Source: Deltaproteobacteria bacterium
GTDB lineage: Bacteria > Desulfobacterota > Desulfuromonadia > Desulfuromonadales > BM103
Length of the DNA stretch: 6,519 nucleotides
Direction of reading: 5' to 3'
Assembly: GCA_006226895.1 (NCBI GenBank)
Contig: SBFN01000203.1
Location: 1 to 6,519, forward strand
Every line of letters starts with the position of its first letter. The stretch's first letter is position 1. The notes beneath the pieces are model-generated. The model had not been told where the DNA came from and ran no database searches. It saw only the letters and a program-made list of their open reading frames with translations. This document shows, in pieces, positions 1-6,094 of this stretch. The position numbers and the translations under genes were made by a program.

Positions 1-978
1 ATATTTCGGGACTTTTTAGTATTGATGAGATCGACCATGGCCGCAAGGGTTGTCGTCTTGCCATGGCCATTCGGACCGGTCACCAGGATCAAGCCCTGGG
101 ATTTAAGCGCAAAAGGCTCGAGCCATTCAGGCAAGCCGAGGCTCGACATAGCCGGGATTTCTTCGATGATATGACGCATGGCAATGGAAATGGAACTGCG
201 CTGCCGGTAGACATTGATCCGGAAGCGGCCAAATTCAGGACGAGTCAGAGCAAAATCAATCGCTTTATCTTGGGAGAATTGCGCCCACTGTTGGTCAGTC
301 ATTAACTCCTGGGCATACTTGGCCATCTGCTGAGGCGTTAGCAGCGGACTCTTCAATCGCACCACCTCGTTGTGTTGTTTGATGCTCGGCGGCGCCCCCG
401 CCACCAGTAAAAGGTCGGAGGCGCGGGACTCGGCCAGAGTGCCACACAACTCCCAGATATCCGGGTAGCTATCGGCAACGTCAATATCAATCGAGGCCTC
501 GTTCCAGAACTCCGGAGAGAGGCCGTCCTTGGGAAAGCGCCCCAACTCTTCGAGCTTTTTCAGAGCGACGGCCACCTGGTATTCAGGGACAACAACAGGC
601 TGAACCGTTTTACCGAGCGCAAAAGCAACCTTTTCCAGGGTTTCACGATCGCCAGGATCAGCGGTGATCACCTGGGCCTTCTGACCGGAGAATCCTGCCG
701 GAAAAACACGGAACTCCTTGATTTGTGATGCTGTCAGCTTCGCCAGTGTTTCCGCCTGGAATTCTGACGGCGAACAGATCACAACCGTGAACTCCGGCTT
801 GGCTGGCCAGCGCGCGGGCCAAGACGGCGGGCTCCAGGAAGCCGAGCTTAACCAGAGTCGAGCCAAGCCGTTTTGCAGATTGGCCCTGACGGCGAACACC
901 CTGTTCCAATGAATCTTCCGTGATTAACCCTTGGGCAAGCAGAAACTCGCCAAGACGCGTGGCTGCTTTTTTGGACAT
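1..978 (-). CDS. MshEN-PilT type IV pilus retraction-type ATPase, partial, with apparent frameshift
   Basis: The product is a hexameric secretion-type ATPase of the PilT/PilU class. Known members power type IV pilus retraction at the cytoplasmic face of the inner membrane. The chosen start is ATG at 978, preceded by a good AGGGGG ribosome site. Residues 1-71 resemble the start of an MshEN (GspE/PilB N-terminal) domain. The frame then shifts by one base near 765. The original frame stops at 658, while the other stays open to the window edge and completes the domain (FRVFP near 93-97, then ITADPGD). After a linker comes a PilT-type N-terminal half: [13 protein letters not shown] from about 186, FRINVYRQ, and Walker [11 protein letters not shown] with the lysine near residue 307. 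The Walker B, Asp-box and His-box regions lie off the edge. PilB/GspE have a different ASDIHIEP-type segment, so PilT-type is the better match. Oddities: the MshEN fusion, N and H in place of the usual T and S in Walker A, and the frameshift, which may be a sequencing error or a real lesion. Confidence 0.8.
759..770 (-). other. Apparent one-base frameshift inside the MshEN-PilT gene
   Basis: Reading from ATG 978, the protein matches an MshEN domain up to GCDLFAV (residue 71, codon 766-768), then becomes unrelated sequence and stops at 658. Dropping one base near 765 continues into [10 protein letters not shown] and then IKEFRVFP. This gives the 25-residue spacing from the DL motif to the RV motif that I expect for MshEN domains. 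The position is therefore inferred from domain alignment by eye and is good to a few bases. Confidence 0.7.
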
Positions 979-1029
979 ATGATCCCCCTGCAAGAAAGAC
1001 AAACAAAGCAAGACAAGAACAACACCTTG

Positions 1030-1059
1030 AAGATAACGGTCCGACTCAAGGCGAGTCAA
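1030..1059 (-). promoter_or_regulatory. Possible sigma-70 promoter for the MshEN-PilT gene
   Basis: On the minus strand a TTGACT -35 box (1054-1059) and a TATCTT -10 box (1030-1035) are separated by 18 bases, about 50 bases upstream of the ATG at 978. A small inverted repeat, GACTC/GAGTC (1043-1047 with 1053-1057), lies in the spacer and -35 box and could be an operator or chance. A second TTGACA occurs further upstream (about 1090-1095) but has no convincing -10. This is a by-eye match only. Confidence 0.3.
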
Positions 1060-1134
1060 TTGCGCCAGTGAACCAAAATCTTTAATGTCTGTCAATGTTT
1101 AGACTTTAAAGGCAGACAGCCGGAGACAAATAAA

Positions 1135-1158
1135 AAAGGCAGCCCGAAGGCTGCCTTT
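1135..1158 (-). terminator. Rho-independent terminator of the nitronate monooxygenase gene
   Basis: A perfect 10-bp stem, 1135-1144 paired with 1149-1158 (core GGCAGCC/GGCTGCC), closes a four-base loop. Read on the minus strand the loop is the stable TTCG tetraloop, and the stem is followed by a T-rich run (TTTTTTATTTG). It lies about 22 bases past the stop codon at 1181. The A/T flanks make weak activity in the plus direction possible, but no plus-strand gene ends here. Confidence 0.92.
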
Positions 1159-1180
1159 GAAATAATTATGAGAACAACGC

Positions 1181-2254
1181 CTAACGACTCGCCGCCTGTG
1201 CCGCCTCGTCGTGAAAAAACTCTGCAAAGATTCCGTCCACGGTTTCGATCTTCGTTGCTTTCCAGGCGTTGGAACCACAAAAAACCAGTCCGGTTTCTGT
1301 ATCCCCGCGCTGGGCGCGGTCAAGAGCATGCACGATACAGAAACGCTCCCCTGAAGACTTGTATGCGCACTTACGCAGGCAGCCGGTCGGACAGGTTGGT
1401 GTCATCACAAGGTCACGTTCGCGAATCGCTTCGACATTACGAACCAGGGCCCTTCCCGGCAAGCCTGCCGGACTCATGAGCAGGCCTATATCTTCTTTGC
1501 TGCAATCCAGATACGCCTGTTTGAAGGCATCATCGGCATCACATTCTTCGGTGCAGACAAAACGGGTACCCATCTGAACGCCGTCGGCGCCTTGCTCCAT
1601 GGCATGCTGGAAATCTTCATGATCCCAGATACCACCGGCAGCAATAATCGGGATCTCGAGGTTCCACTTGTCCCGGAAATACTCTTTAACTCCACGCACC
1701 GTCGCATACTGGTCATACTCGCCGGTGCCAATTTTTTCCAGCTTTTCACCGAGGTGGCCACCAGCCGTATCGGGATCCTCTACGACCACGGCATCGGGCA
1801 GGCGACCGTAAGCTTTGTGCCATTTCCGGGCGATCAACTCTGCGGCCTTGACGGAAGAAACAATCGGCACCAGAGCAACATCAGGCCACTCAGCGGTTAA
1901 CTCCGGTAGATTCATCGGCAATCCGGCACCGCTGACAATCAGCTTGGCACCGCCTTCACAAGAAGCCTTGACCAGTGCAGCATAGTCGGTTACAGCGACC
2001 ATGCAGTTGGTACCGATCACTCCATCAGGGGCAATCGCGTAAGCCTTTGCCAGCTCTTCCTTAAGAGACTGGGGCTCTATGGCGAAGTAATTGTCACCAG
2101 TGTACTGGGGATCGTTCAGGGCGATACCGGCAGACGCCACAAGACCGACGCCGCCACAACGAGCAACGTGGCCAGCCAGGCGGTGTCCTGAAACACGCAC
2201 GGCCATGCCGCCCTGAATCAGGGGATAAGTGACTTCATGTTTACCGATGCGCAT
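1181..2254 (-). CDS. Nitronate monooxygenase (2-nitropropane dioxygenase) family flavoprotein
   Basis: A 357-residue FMN-dependent TIM-barrel protein. Characterised family members oxidise alkyl nitronates; the related FabK branch reduces enoyl-ACP, so the true substrate here is uncertain. The sequence shows the N-terminal PLIQGGMAVRVSG strand, GGVGLVASAG (34-43), the AGGHLG motif (164-169) with the conserved active-site histidine at 167, PIIAAGGIW (202-210), and the FMN-phosphate loop GADGVQMGTRF (222-232). The C-terminal part carries a cysteine cluster, CPTGCLRKC (C288, C292, C296), then C306 and C326, which classical nitronate monooxygenases do not need; it might bind metal or be redox active (inference). 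The ATG at 2254 has an AGGGAG ribosome site about seven bases upstream. It is a single-gene unit, divergent from the histidine kinase gene and closed by the terminator at 1135-1158. There is no signal peptide, so it is cytoplasmic. Confidence 0.9.
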   Translation of the reverse strand: MRIGKHEVTYPLIQGGMAVRVSGHRLAGHVARCGGVGLVASAGIALNDPQYTGDNYFAIEPQSLKEELAKAYAIAPDGVIGTNCMVAVTDYAALVKASCEGGAKLIVSGAGLPMNLPELTAEWPDVALVPIVSSVKAAELIARKWHKAYGRLPDAVVVEDPDTAGGHLGEKLEKIGTGEYDQYATVRGVKEYFRDKWNLEIPIIAAGGIWDHEDFQHAMEQGADGVQMGTRFVCTEECDADDAFKQAYLDCSKEDIGLLMSPAGLPGRALVRNVEAIRERDLVMTPTCPTGCLRKCAYKSSGERFCIVHALDRAQRGDTETGLVFCGSNAWKATKIETVDGIFAEFFHDEAAQAASR

Positions 2255-2400
2255 ATTCGCTCCCTAAATATTGCTCCGCAAAAAATTCCATAATCATTTC
2301 TCAATTTAACAAAGGATCATTGGTTGCTTTGTAATAATTCTGTAAAAGCATTCTGCACTTCCACTTGTCGCACAGCGTCTGTAATGGTAAAGATGAGCCT
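2255..2400. promoter_or_regulatory. AT-rich divergent intergenic region
   Basis: These 146 bases separate the minus-strand flavoprotein gene from the plus-strand sensor kinase gene and must hold promoters for both. The AGGGAG ribosome site for the flavoprotein lies at its left end. AATAAT at 2333-2338 is a plausible plus-strand -10 box, but no good -35 lies 16-18 bases upstream, and I could not settle on a minus-strand promoter. No sigma-54 GG-N10-GC pair was found. Confidence 0.5.
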
Positions 2401-3363
2401 ATGAACTGGCTGAAACGTATATTTAACCCGCTCATGGCTTTCATCGGCATCCAGGTCGCCTGGGTGCTCGCAGTGATTGTCTGGCTTAATTGGTTTCTCG
2501 GCAATCACCGCAAGCTGAGAGCTCTGGCCGAAGAATACAGCCCGGAGCTTCTGGTTGGTGGCCCTGACTGGTTGATCCTGACAGAGGGGTTGCTGCTGCT
2601 CGTCTCCATACTGGTCGGCGTTTACGTCATCTTTCTCTACTGGCGCAAACAATCCTCCCTGGTTCGCGAGCAACGCCAGTTTATCTCCCAGGTAACTCAC
2701 GAACTCAAATCACCTCTGGCCTCGCTGCAACTACACCTGGAAACAGTACGTCGTCACCAGCCCTCACCGGAGCAGATGGCTCCCTTTGTGGAGACCATGC
2801 TGAGCGATGCGAACCGGCTCAACGGCCTGATCGACAACTTGCTGTCGGCTAACCGGGTCGGTCAGAAGCATTGGCGGCTCGAACTCCAATCGGTCGATTT
2901 CAGTGCCTTTGTCGAGAAGTATTTCCGGGATCGTCAATTTACCCTGCCCAAGGCCGGCAAATTATCACTCGACATCAAGCCTGGAATTTTCGCCGCAATA
3001 GACCAGGACGCCATGGAAACCGTTTTACGCAATCTGCTGGAAAACGCGGTCCTCTATTCCGACCAGTCTCCGGAAATCATGATCTCTTTGAGCAGTGACC
3101 AGAATCATTGCTACCTGGTCTTCACCGACCACGGCCGCGGCATCGAACCTAACGACCAGAAGAAAATCTTCAACATCTTCTATCGCGTGCGTCGCAAAAA
3201 CGAAAATATCCGCGGCACCGGCCTCGGACTGTTCATCGTACGTGCCAACATCCTGCGCCACCACGGCCAGGTCAAAGTTGAAAGTCAAGGCCAGGGCCAG
3301 GGGACAACCTTCAAGATCACCCTCCCCCTGACAAGATCAGCGTCGACAACAGAGGCCCCATGA
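2401..3363 (+). CDS. Membrane-bound sensor histidine kinase
   Basis: A 320-residue two-component sensor that should autophosphorylate on histidine and pass the phosphate to the adjacent response regulator. Two hydrophobic segments (about 11-33 and 57-80) flank a short loop of about 23 residues, so no sizeable sensor domain is exposed. No HAMP or PAS domain is visible. The HisKA H-box FISQVTHELKSPL has its phosphoacceptor at H100. The HATPase_c part has the N-box NLLENAV (211-217), G1 DHGRG (243-247), an F-box-like FNIFYRV, and the G2 box GTGLGL (272-277), so all catalytic motifs are present. I chose ATG 2401 because it starts just before the first membrane segment. An in-frame TTG at 2365 would add 12 residues but lacks a ribosome site. 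The ribosome site for 2401 is itself weak (GATGAG). The stop overlaps the regulator start (ATGA). The stimulus is unknown. Confidence 0.93.
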   Translation: MNWLKRIFNPLMAFIGIQVAWVLAVIVWLNWFLGNHRKLRALAEEYSPELLVGGPDWLILTEGLLLLVSILVGVYVIFLYWRKQSSLVREQRQFISQVTHELKSPLASLQLHLETVRRHQPSPEQMAPFVETMLSDANRLNGLIDNLLSANRVGQKHWRLELQSVDFSAFVEKYFRDRQFTLPKAGKLSLDIKPGIFAAIDQDAMETVLRNLLENAVLYSDQSPEIMISLSSDQNHCYLVFTDHGRGIEPNDQKKIFNIFYRVRRKNENIRGTGLGLFIVRANILRHHGQVKVESQGQGQGTTFKITLPLTRSASTTEAP

Positions 3364-4070
3364 ATAAGCCACACATCCTCCTCGTCGAAGACGAAAAGCA
3401 CATCGCCCAGGGCATCATCTTCAACCTTGAGCTTGAAGGTTTTCTGATCACCCATACCGAAACGGGCGCCGCCGCAATGGACGCCTTCGCTCACCGGCCT
3501 TTCGACCTGGTGGTTCTCGACCTGATGCTTCCGGACAGTCATGGCTTTGACCTCTGCAGAGAGATGCGCAAAACCCGGCCACAGCTGCCGATCCTCATGC
3601 TCACCGCCCTGGGTGAAGAGCAGGATCGAGTCAACGGGCTGAAAGAGGGCGCCGACGACTATCTCACCAAGCCGTTCAGCCTCGATGAGTTCCTCTTGCG
3701 CATTCGTGGCATGTTACGCCGCTCAGCATGGTATCAGCCCTCACAGATAAAAACTGAAGACTACCGGTTCGGCAGCAACCTCATCGACCTGAACAACCTG
3801 ACGGCAGAAACCTCTAAAGGCAAGATCAGGATTACCGAGCTCGAAGGTCGAATGTTGGCTATATTTTTTAGCAATGAAGGGGAAACCCTGACCCGGGCGA
3901 CCCTGTTAAAATCAGTCTGGGGCATGGCTGAGGACACGGAAACCCGCACACTCGACAACTTCATTGTCCGCATCCGCAAGTACTTCGAAGAGGATCCGGC
4001 CAATCCGAAACATTTCCTCACGGTACGCGGACGAGGGTATCGGTTTGTGCAAAAACCTGAGCAGGGGTAG
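3360..4070 (+). CDS. OmpR/PhoB-family DNA-binding response regulator
   Basis: A 236-residue transcription factor of normal length for the family. The receiver domain (about 4-120) has the acidic pair E10/D11, phosphoacceptor D54 in VVLDLMLPD, T82 in LTAL and K104 in the TKPF motif, so it should be phosphorylated in the usual way. The winged-helix domain covers about 135-230: the recognition-helix region is RTLDNFIVRIRKYFE (196-210) and the wing is TVRGRGYRF (221-229). Its ATG overlaps the kinase stop by four bases, indicating translational coupling and a cognate pair. Kinase-before-regulator is the less common order for this family. The target genes are unknown; the divergent flavoprotein gene and the operon's own promoter are natural candidates, but this is inference. 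Confidence 0.95.
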   Translation: MNKPHILLVEDEKHIAQGIIFNLELEGFLITHTETGAAAMDAFAHRPFDLVVLDLMLPDSHGFDLCREMRKTRPQLPILMLTALGEEQDRVNGLKEGADDYLTKPFSLDEFLLRIRGMLRRSAWYQPSQIKTEDYRFGSNLIDLNNLTAETSKGKIRITELEGRMLAIFFSNEGETLTRATLLKSVWGMAEDTETRTLDNFIVRIRKYFEEDPANPKHFLTVRGRGYRFVQKPEQG

Positions 4071-4072
4071 TT

Positions 4073-4217
4073 TTTAACGCAACGTCGTAAAGAACAATAT
4101 CGAGACGCAAAGGAAGCCTTAAGCGCTAAAGCTTAACCCTGATCTGGCTTATCCCTCAATGACATGTCAGATTTTCCATCTGCGTCATGCTTGAACCCTT
4201 TGCGTCTTTGCGTTAAA
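4073..4217. repeat. Nested inverted repeat element (AACGCAA/GACGCAAAGG type)
   Basis: Two perfect 10-bp pairings are nested. The outer arm TTTAACGCAA (4073-4082) pairs with TTGCGTTAAA (4208-4217), and the inner arm GACGCAAAGG (4104-4113) pairs with CCTTTGCGTC (4197-4206). On the right the arms are adjacent and form a tandem octamer (TTTGCGTC then TTTGCGTT, 4199-4214). On the left they are split by 21 bases. The interior holds a 6-bp hairpin, TTAAGC/GCTTAA (4119-4124 with 4131-4136), and a 10-bp palindrome TGACATGTCA (4160-4169). The element fills most of the gap between the regulator and quinone oxidoreductase genes, beginning two bases after the regulator stop. I recall similar GACGCAAAGG motifs as dispersed repeats in deltaproteobacteria, which suggests a REP- or MITE-like element. 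It may also help end transcription of the two-component operon. Confidence 0.75.
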
Positions 4218-4268
4218 GTTCTGCTCTGCTTCTGACATAACCAACGATCAAGTAATAACCTTTAGATT

Positions 4269-4275
4269 GAGGAGA
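4269..4275 (+). promoter_or_regulatory. Ribosome binding site of the quinone oxidoreductase gene
   Basis: GAGGAGA lies seven bases before the ATG at 4283, a strong Shine-Dalgarno match that fixes the start. Upstream, CTGACA at 4232-4237 is a possible -35 box, but the -10 candidates after it (TAATAA, TAACCT) are poor, so I do not call a promoter. Confidence 0.75.
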
Positions 4276-4282
4276 AAACTAT

Positions 4283-5275
4283 ATGAAAGCTGTTTTGATG
4301 GATGAATTCGGTGGCCTTGAGGTTCTCAAAGTTGGCGAAACCGAGAAGCCTTCACCGAAAGAAGGCGAAGTTCTGGTCAAGGTGGTTGCCACATCGATCA
4401 ACCGTCCCGACCTGGTGCAGCGTGCGGGGAACTACCCGCCCCCTCCCGGCGACTCGGAAATTCTCGGCCTCGAAGTCTCCGGGACCATCGAAGAGATTGG
4501 CCCGGGCGTAGAGGGCTGGAAAGTGGGCGAGCGGGTCATCAGCCTGGTAGGCGGTGGCAGCTATGCGGAATACGCTGTGGCCTACGCCAGCCACCTGATG
4601 CGCATCCCCGAAAGCATGAGCTTTGAGGAAGCGGCCTGCGTCTGTGAATCCTACATCACGGCGTTCCTCAATGTCTTTATGATCGGCGACTTCCAGGACG
4701 GCCAGACCGCCATCCTCCACGGCGGTGGTGGTGGCGTCAACACTGCAGCCATGCAACTCAGCAAAGCCCTCACCCCGAACAGCAAGCTGATTGTCACCGC
4801 CCATCCATCGAAAATGGATCGGGTCAGTGAGCTCGGCGCAGACCTGGTCATCAACTACCTGGAGAACCCCGACTTCACAGGAATCGTCAAGGAATACACC
4901 AAGAAGAAAGGGGTCGACCTGATCCTCGATCACGTCGGCGCCAAATACCTCGAGCCGAACATGAAATCCCTCGGCTACAAGGGAAAAATGGTCAGCATCG
5001 GTGTAATCAGCGGCATCAAGGCTGAACTCAACCTGGCTTTGATGATGGTCAAGCGCCAACAGATTATCGGCTCGGTGCTACGCTCCCGTCCAGTCCCTGA
5101 GAAAGCCGAAATTGTCGCCGAGTTCACCCGGCGCGCGTTGCCCAAGTTCGCCGACCGTACCATCGTGCCGATTATTGAAAAAGTCTTTACCATCGATGAG
5201 GTCGTAGACGCGCACCGGATGATGGAGGAAGATAAACATTTCGGCAAAATAGTGCTGAGGGTCGCAGAAGACTAA
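4283..5275 (+). CDS. NAD(P)H quinone oxidoreductase, PIG3-like zinc-free MDR family
   Basis: A 330-residue cytoplasmic medium-chain dehydrogenase/reductase. Characterised PIG3/zeta-crystallin-type relatives use NADPH to reduce quinones, usually by one electron. The GroES-like N-terminal half has SINRPDLVQRAGNYPPPPG (38-56), ILGLEVSG (60-67) and GWKVGERV (78-85). No catalytic zinc ligands (the Cys/His pattern of alcohol dehydrogenases) are present. The Rossmann half starts near 140 with ILHGGGGGVNTAAMQLSK, continues through VTAHPSKMDRVSELGAD and LILDHVG (213-219), and ends in the typical LRSRP (266-270) and HFGKIVL (319-325). Length and motif order match human PIG3 and bacterial homologues along the whole protein. 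Oddity: the cofactor loop reads GVNTAA where relatives usually have GVGTAA (N153). It appears to be a single-gene unit between the inverted repeat and the hairpin at 5298-5340. Its physiological substrate cannot be read from the sequence. Confidence 0.9.
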   Translation: MKAVLMDEFGGLEVLKVGETEKPSPKEGEVLVKVVATSINRPDLVQRAGNYPPPPGDSEILGLEVSGTIEEIGPGVEGWKVGERVISLVGGGSYAEYAVAYASHLMRIPESMSFEEAACVCESYITAFLNVFMIGDFQDGQTAILHGGGGGVNTAAMQLSKALTPNSKLIVTAHPSKMDRVSELGADLVINYLENPDFTGIVKEYTKKKGVDLILDHVGAKYLEPNMKSLGYKGKMVSIGVISGIKAELNLALMMVKRQQIIGSVLRSRPVPEKAEIVAEFTRRALPKFADRTIVPIIEKVFTIDEVVDAHRMMEEDKHFGKIVLRVAED

Positions 5276-5297
5276 CCCCTGAAGACGACAAGACCAG

Positions 5298-5340
5298 AAC
5301 CAAAGCGACGCAACCCTGAACAGGGTGCGGCGCTTTGGTT
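5298..5340 (+). terminator. Terminator-like hairpin after the quinone oxidoreductase gene
   Basis: A perfect 10-bp outer stem, AACCAAAGCG (5298-5307) with CGCTTTGGTT (5331-5340), encloses a further stem, ACCCT/AGGGT (5313-5317 with 5322-5326), with a GAAC loop, a bulged A and an A-G mismatch between. It begins 23 bases after the stop at 5275. The downstream tract is T-rich but broken by G (TTTGGTTTGGGTT), so termination may be incomplete. Confidence 0.65.
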
Positions 5341-5348
5341 TGGGTTAC

Positions 5349-5378
5349 AGATCCGCTGGTTTTTAGAAACCTGGATCT
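5349..5378 (+). repeat. Second intergenic hairpin
   Basis: AGATCC (5349-5354) pairs with GGATCT (5373-5378), and inside it GGTTT (5358-5362) pairs with AAACC (5367-5371) around a four-base loop, with a small asymmetric internal loop between. It follows the terminator-like hairpin by eight bases. No T-run follows, so it is not a classic terminator; it may be a tandem structural element or an RNA 3'-end stabiliser. Confidence 0.5.
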
Positions 5379-5543
5379 TGACCACATCACTCAAACGTCT
5401 CTTCGGCTTAAACTGCTCTCTAGATTATTTCAGCCTCTTGGTGTTCGCGAGTGAAGATTCATGGCGCATTAAACCGGCCAATTCAGTAACAAACAAACAT
5501 TCTACAGTTGACCCCGAGTCATTATTCAGGCAATTTTTGTTGC
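5379..5543. other. Noncoding leader region of the kinase-like gene
   Basis: No coding sequence is credible here; the only ATG-started frame noted (5461) ends after three codons. TTGACC at 5508-5513 could be a -35 box, with a weak CAATTT at 5531-5536 after 17 bases, but that would place the start of transcription almost at the ATG. I cannot name a promoter or riboswitch. Confidence 0.4.
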
Positions 5544-6068
5544 ATGCGAACTGATTGCGCACTGAATATCATTCTGATCGGTATGCCAGGAGCCGGTAAA
5601 AGCACCGTTGGCGTACTGCTGGCCAAGCGACTCGGCTACAACTTCGTCGACACCGACCTGCTGCTCCAGAGTCAGCAACAATGCCGCCTGCAGCAACTCA
5701 TCGCCAGAGAGGGCCTTGAAAAGTTCAAAGCTATCGAAGAGCAGGTTCTGACAGAACTCACAACAACGCACAGCGTTGTTGCTACCGGCGGTTCTGCGGT
5801 GTACAGTGAGCAGGCGATGGGCCGGTTGAGAACGCTCGGTCAGCTGGTGTTTATCGACATCCCCCTGGAAGAATTGCTCAGCAGGGTCAACGACATGGAC
5901 AATCGGGGACTGGTCATCGGCCCGAACGAAACATATGAGAATCTTTACAAGGAACGCCTGCCTCTTTACCAGAAGTACGCTGAGGTGACGATCCCCGGTG
6001 ACGGGATGACGGTAGAGGCAGTCGCGGCTGAAATTGAGAAATCTGTGTGCGGCGGCACAGGCGAATAG
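5544..6068 (+). CDS. Shikimate kinase-like P-loop kinase
   Basis: A 174-residue protein of normal shikimate kinase length. That enzyme phosphorylates shikimate at the 3-hydroxyl with ATP in chorismate synthesis. Visible motifs are the Walker A loop GMPGAGKS (13-20), the DTD shikimate/Mg site (D36, D38), the LID-like DNRGLV with R121, and ERLPLYQKYAEV with R138. Three family hallmarks differ: the arginine of the FRxxE motif is lysine (FKAIE, K62), the GGG shikimate loop is GGS (82-84), and the LID RPLL reads RGLV. I recall a group of deltaproteobacterial proteins with ATGGSAVYSEQAM that are routinely called shikimate kinase, so substrate identity is uncertain and I give no gene symbol. ATG 5544 is the first ATG in frame, seven codons before the usual NIILIGM start. 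Its ribosome site is weak, and an in-frame TTG at 5508 would add 12 residues. No other aro gene is nearby. Confidence 0.8.
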   Translation: MRTDCALNIILIGMPGAGKSTVGVLLAKRLGYNFVDTDLLLQSQQQCRLQQLIAREGLEKFKAIEEQVLTELTTTHSVVATGGSAVYSEQAMGRLRTLGQLVFIDIPLEELLSRVNDMDNRGLVIGPNETYENLYKERLPLYQKYAEVTIPGDGMTVEAVAAEIEKSVCGGTGE

Positions 6069-6094
6069 AGGAACCAGGATCAAGAATTCAAATT

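Noticed and set aside
63..305. Plus-strand open frame of 80 codons opposite the PilT-type gene
   Set aside because: The minus strand here encodes conserved PilT motifs, including Walker A; the plus-strand frame resembles no family I know and has no ribosome site.
718..912. Plus-strand open frame over the frameshift region
   Set aside because: It is antisense to MshEN-coding sequence on the minus strand; its translation matches nothing recognisable.
979..1095. N-terminal extension of the MshEN-PilT gene to an ATG at 1095
   Set aside because: The extra residues do not resemble the domain and run through the probable promoter; the ATG at 978 has a strong ribosome site and begins exactly at the domain.
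1087..1117. Imperfect inverted repeat GTCTGTC/GGCAGAC next to the terminator
   Set aside because: Seven bases with one wobble around a 17-base loop is weak and lies beyond the strong terminator; it is probably chance.
1592..1900. Plus-strand open frame inside the nitronate monooxygenase gene
   Set aside because: It is antisense to conserved FMN-binding sequence and has no family resemblance.
2272..2290. Possible sigma-54 promoter on the minus strand (TGGAATTTTTTGC)
   Set aside because: The GG to GC spacing is eight bases, not the required ten, and the flanking consensus is poor.
4352..5059. Minus-strand open frame of 235 codons
   Set aside because: It is the shadow of the quinone oxidoreductase gene, whose full-length family match and strong ribosome site are decisive.
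5526..6083. Minus-strand open frame of 185 codons
   Set aside because: It is the shadow of the kinase-like gene, which has a P-loop and other family motifs in the plus frame.
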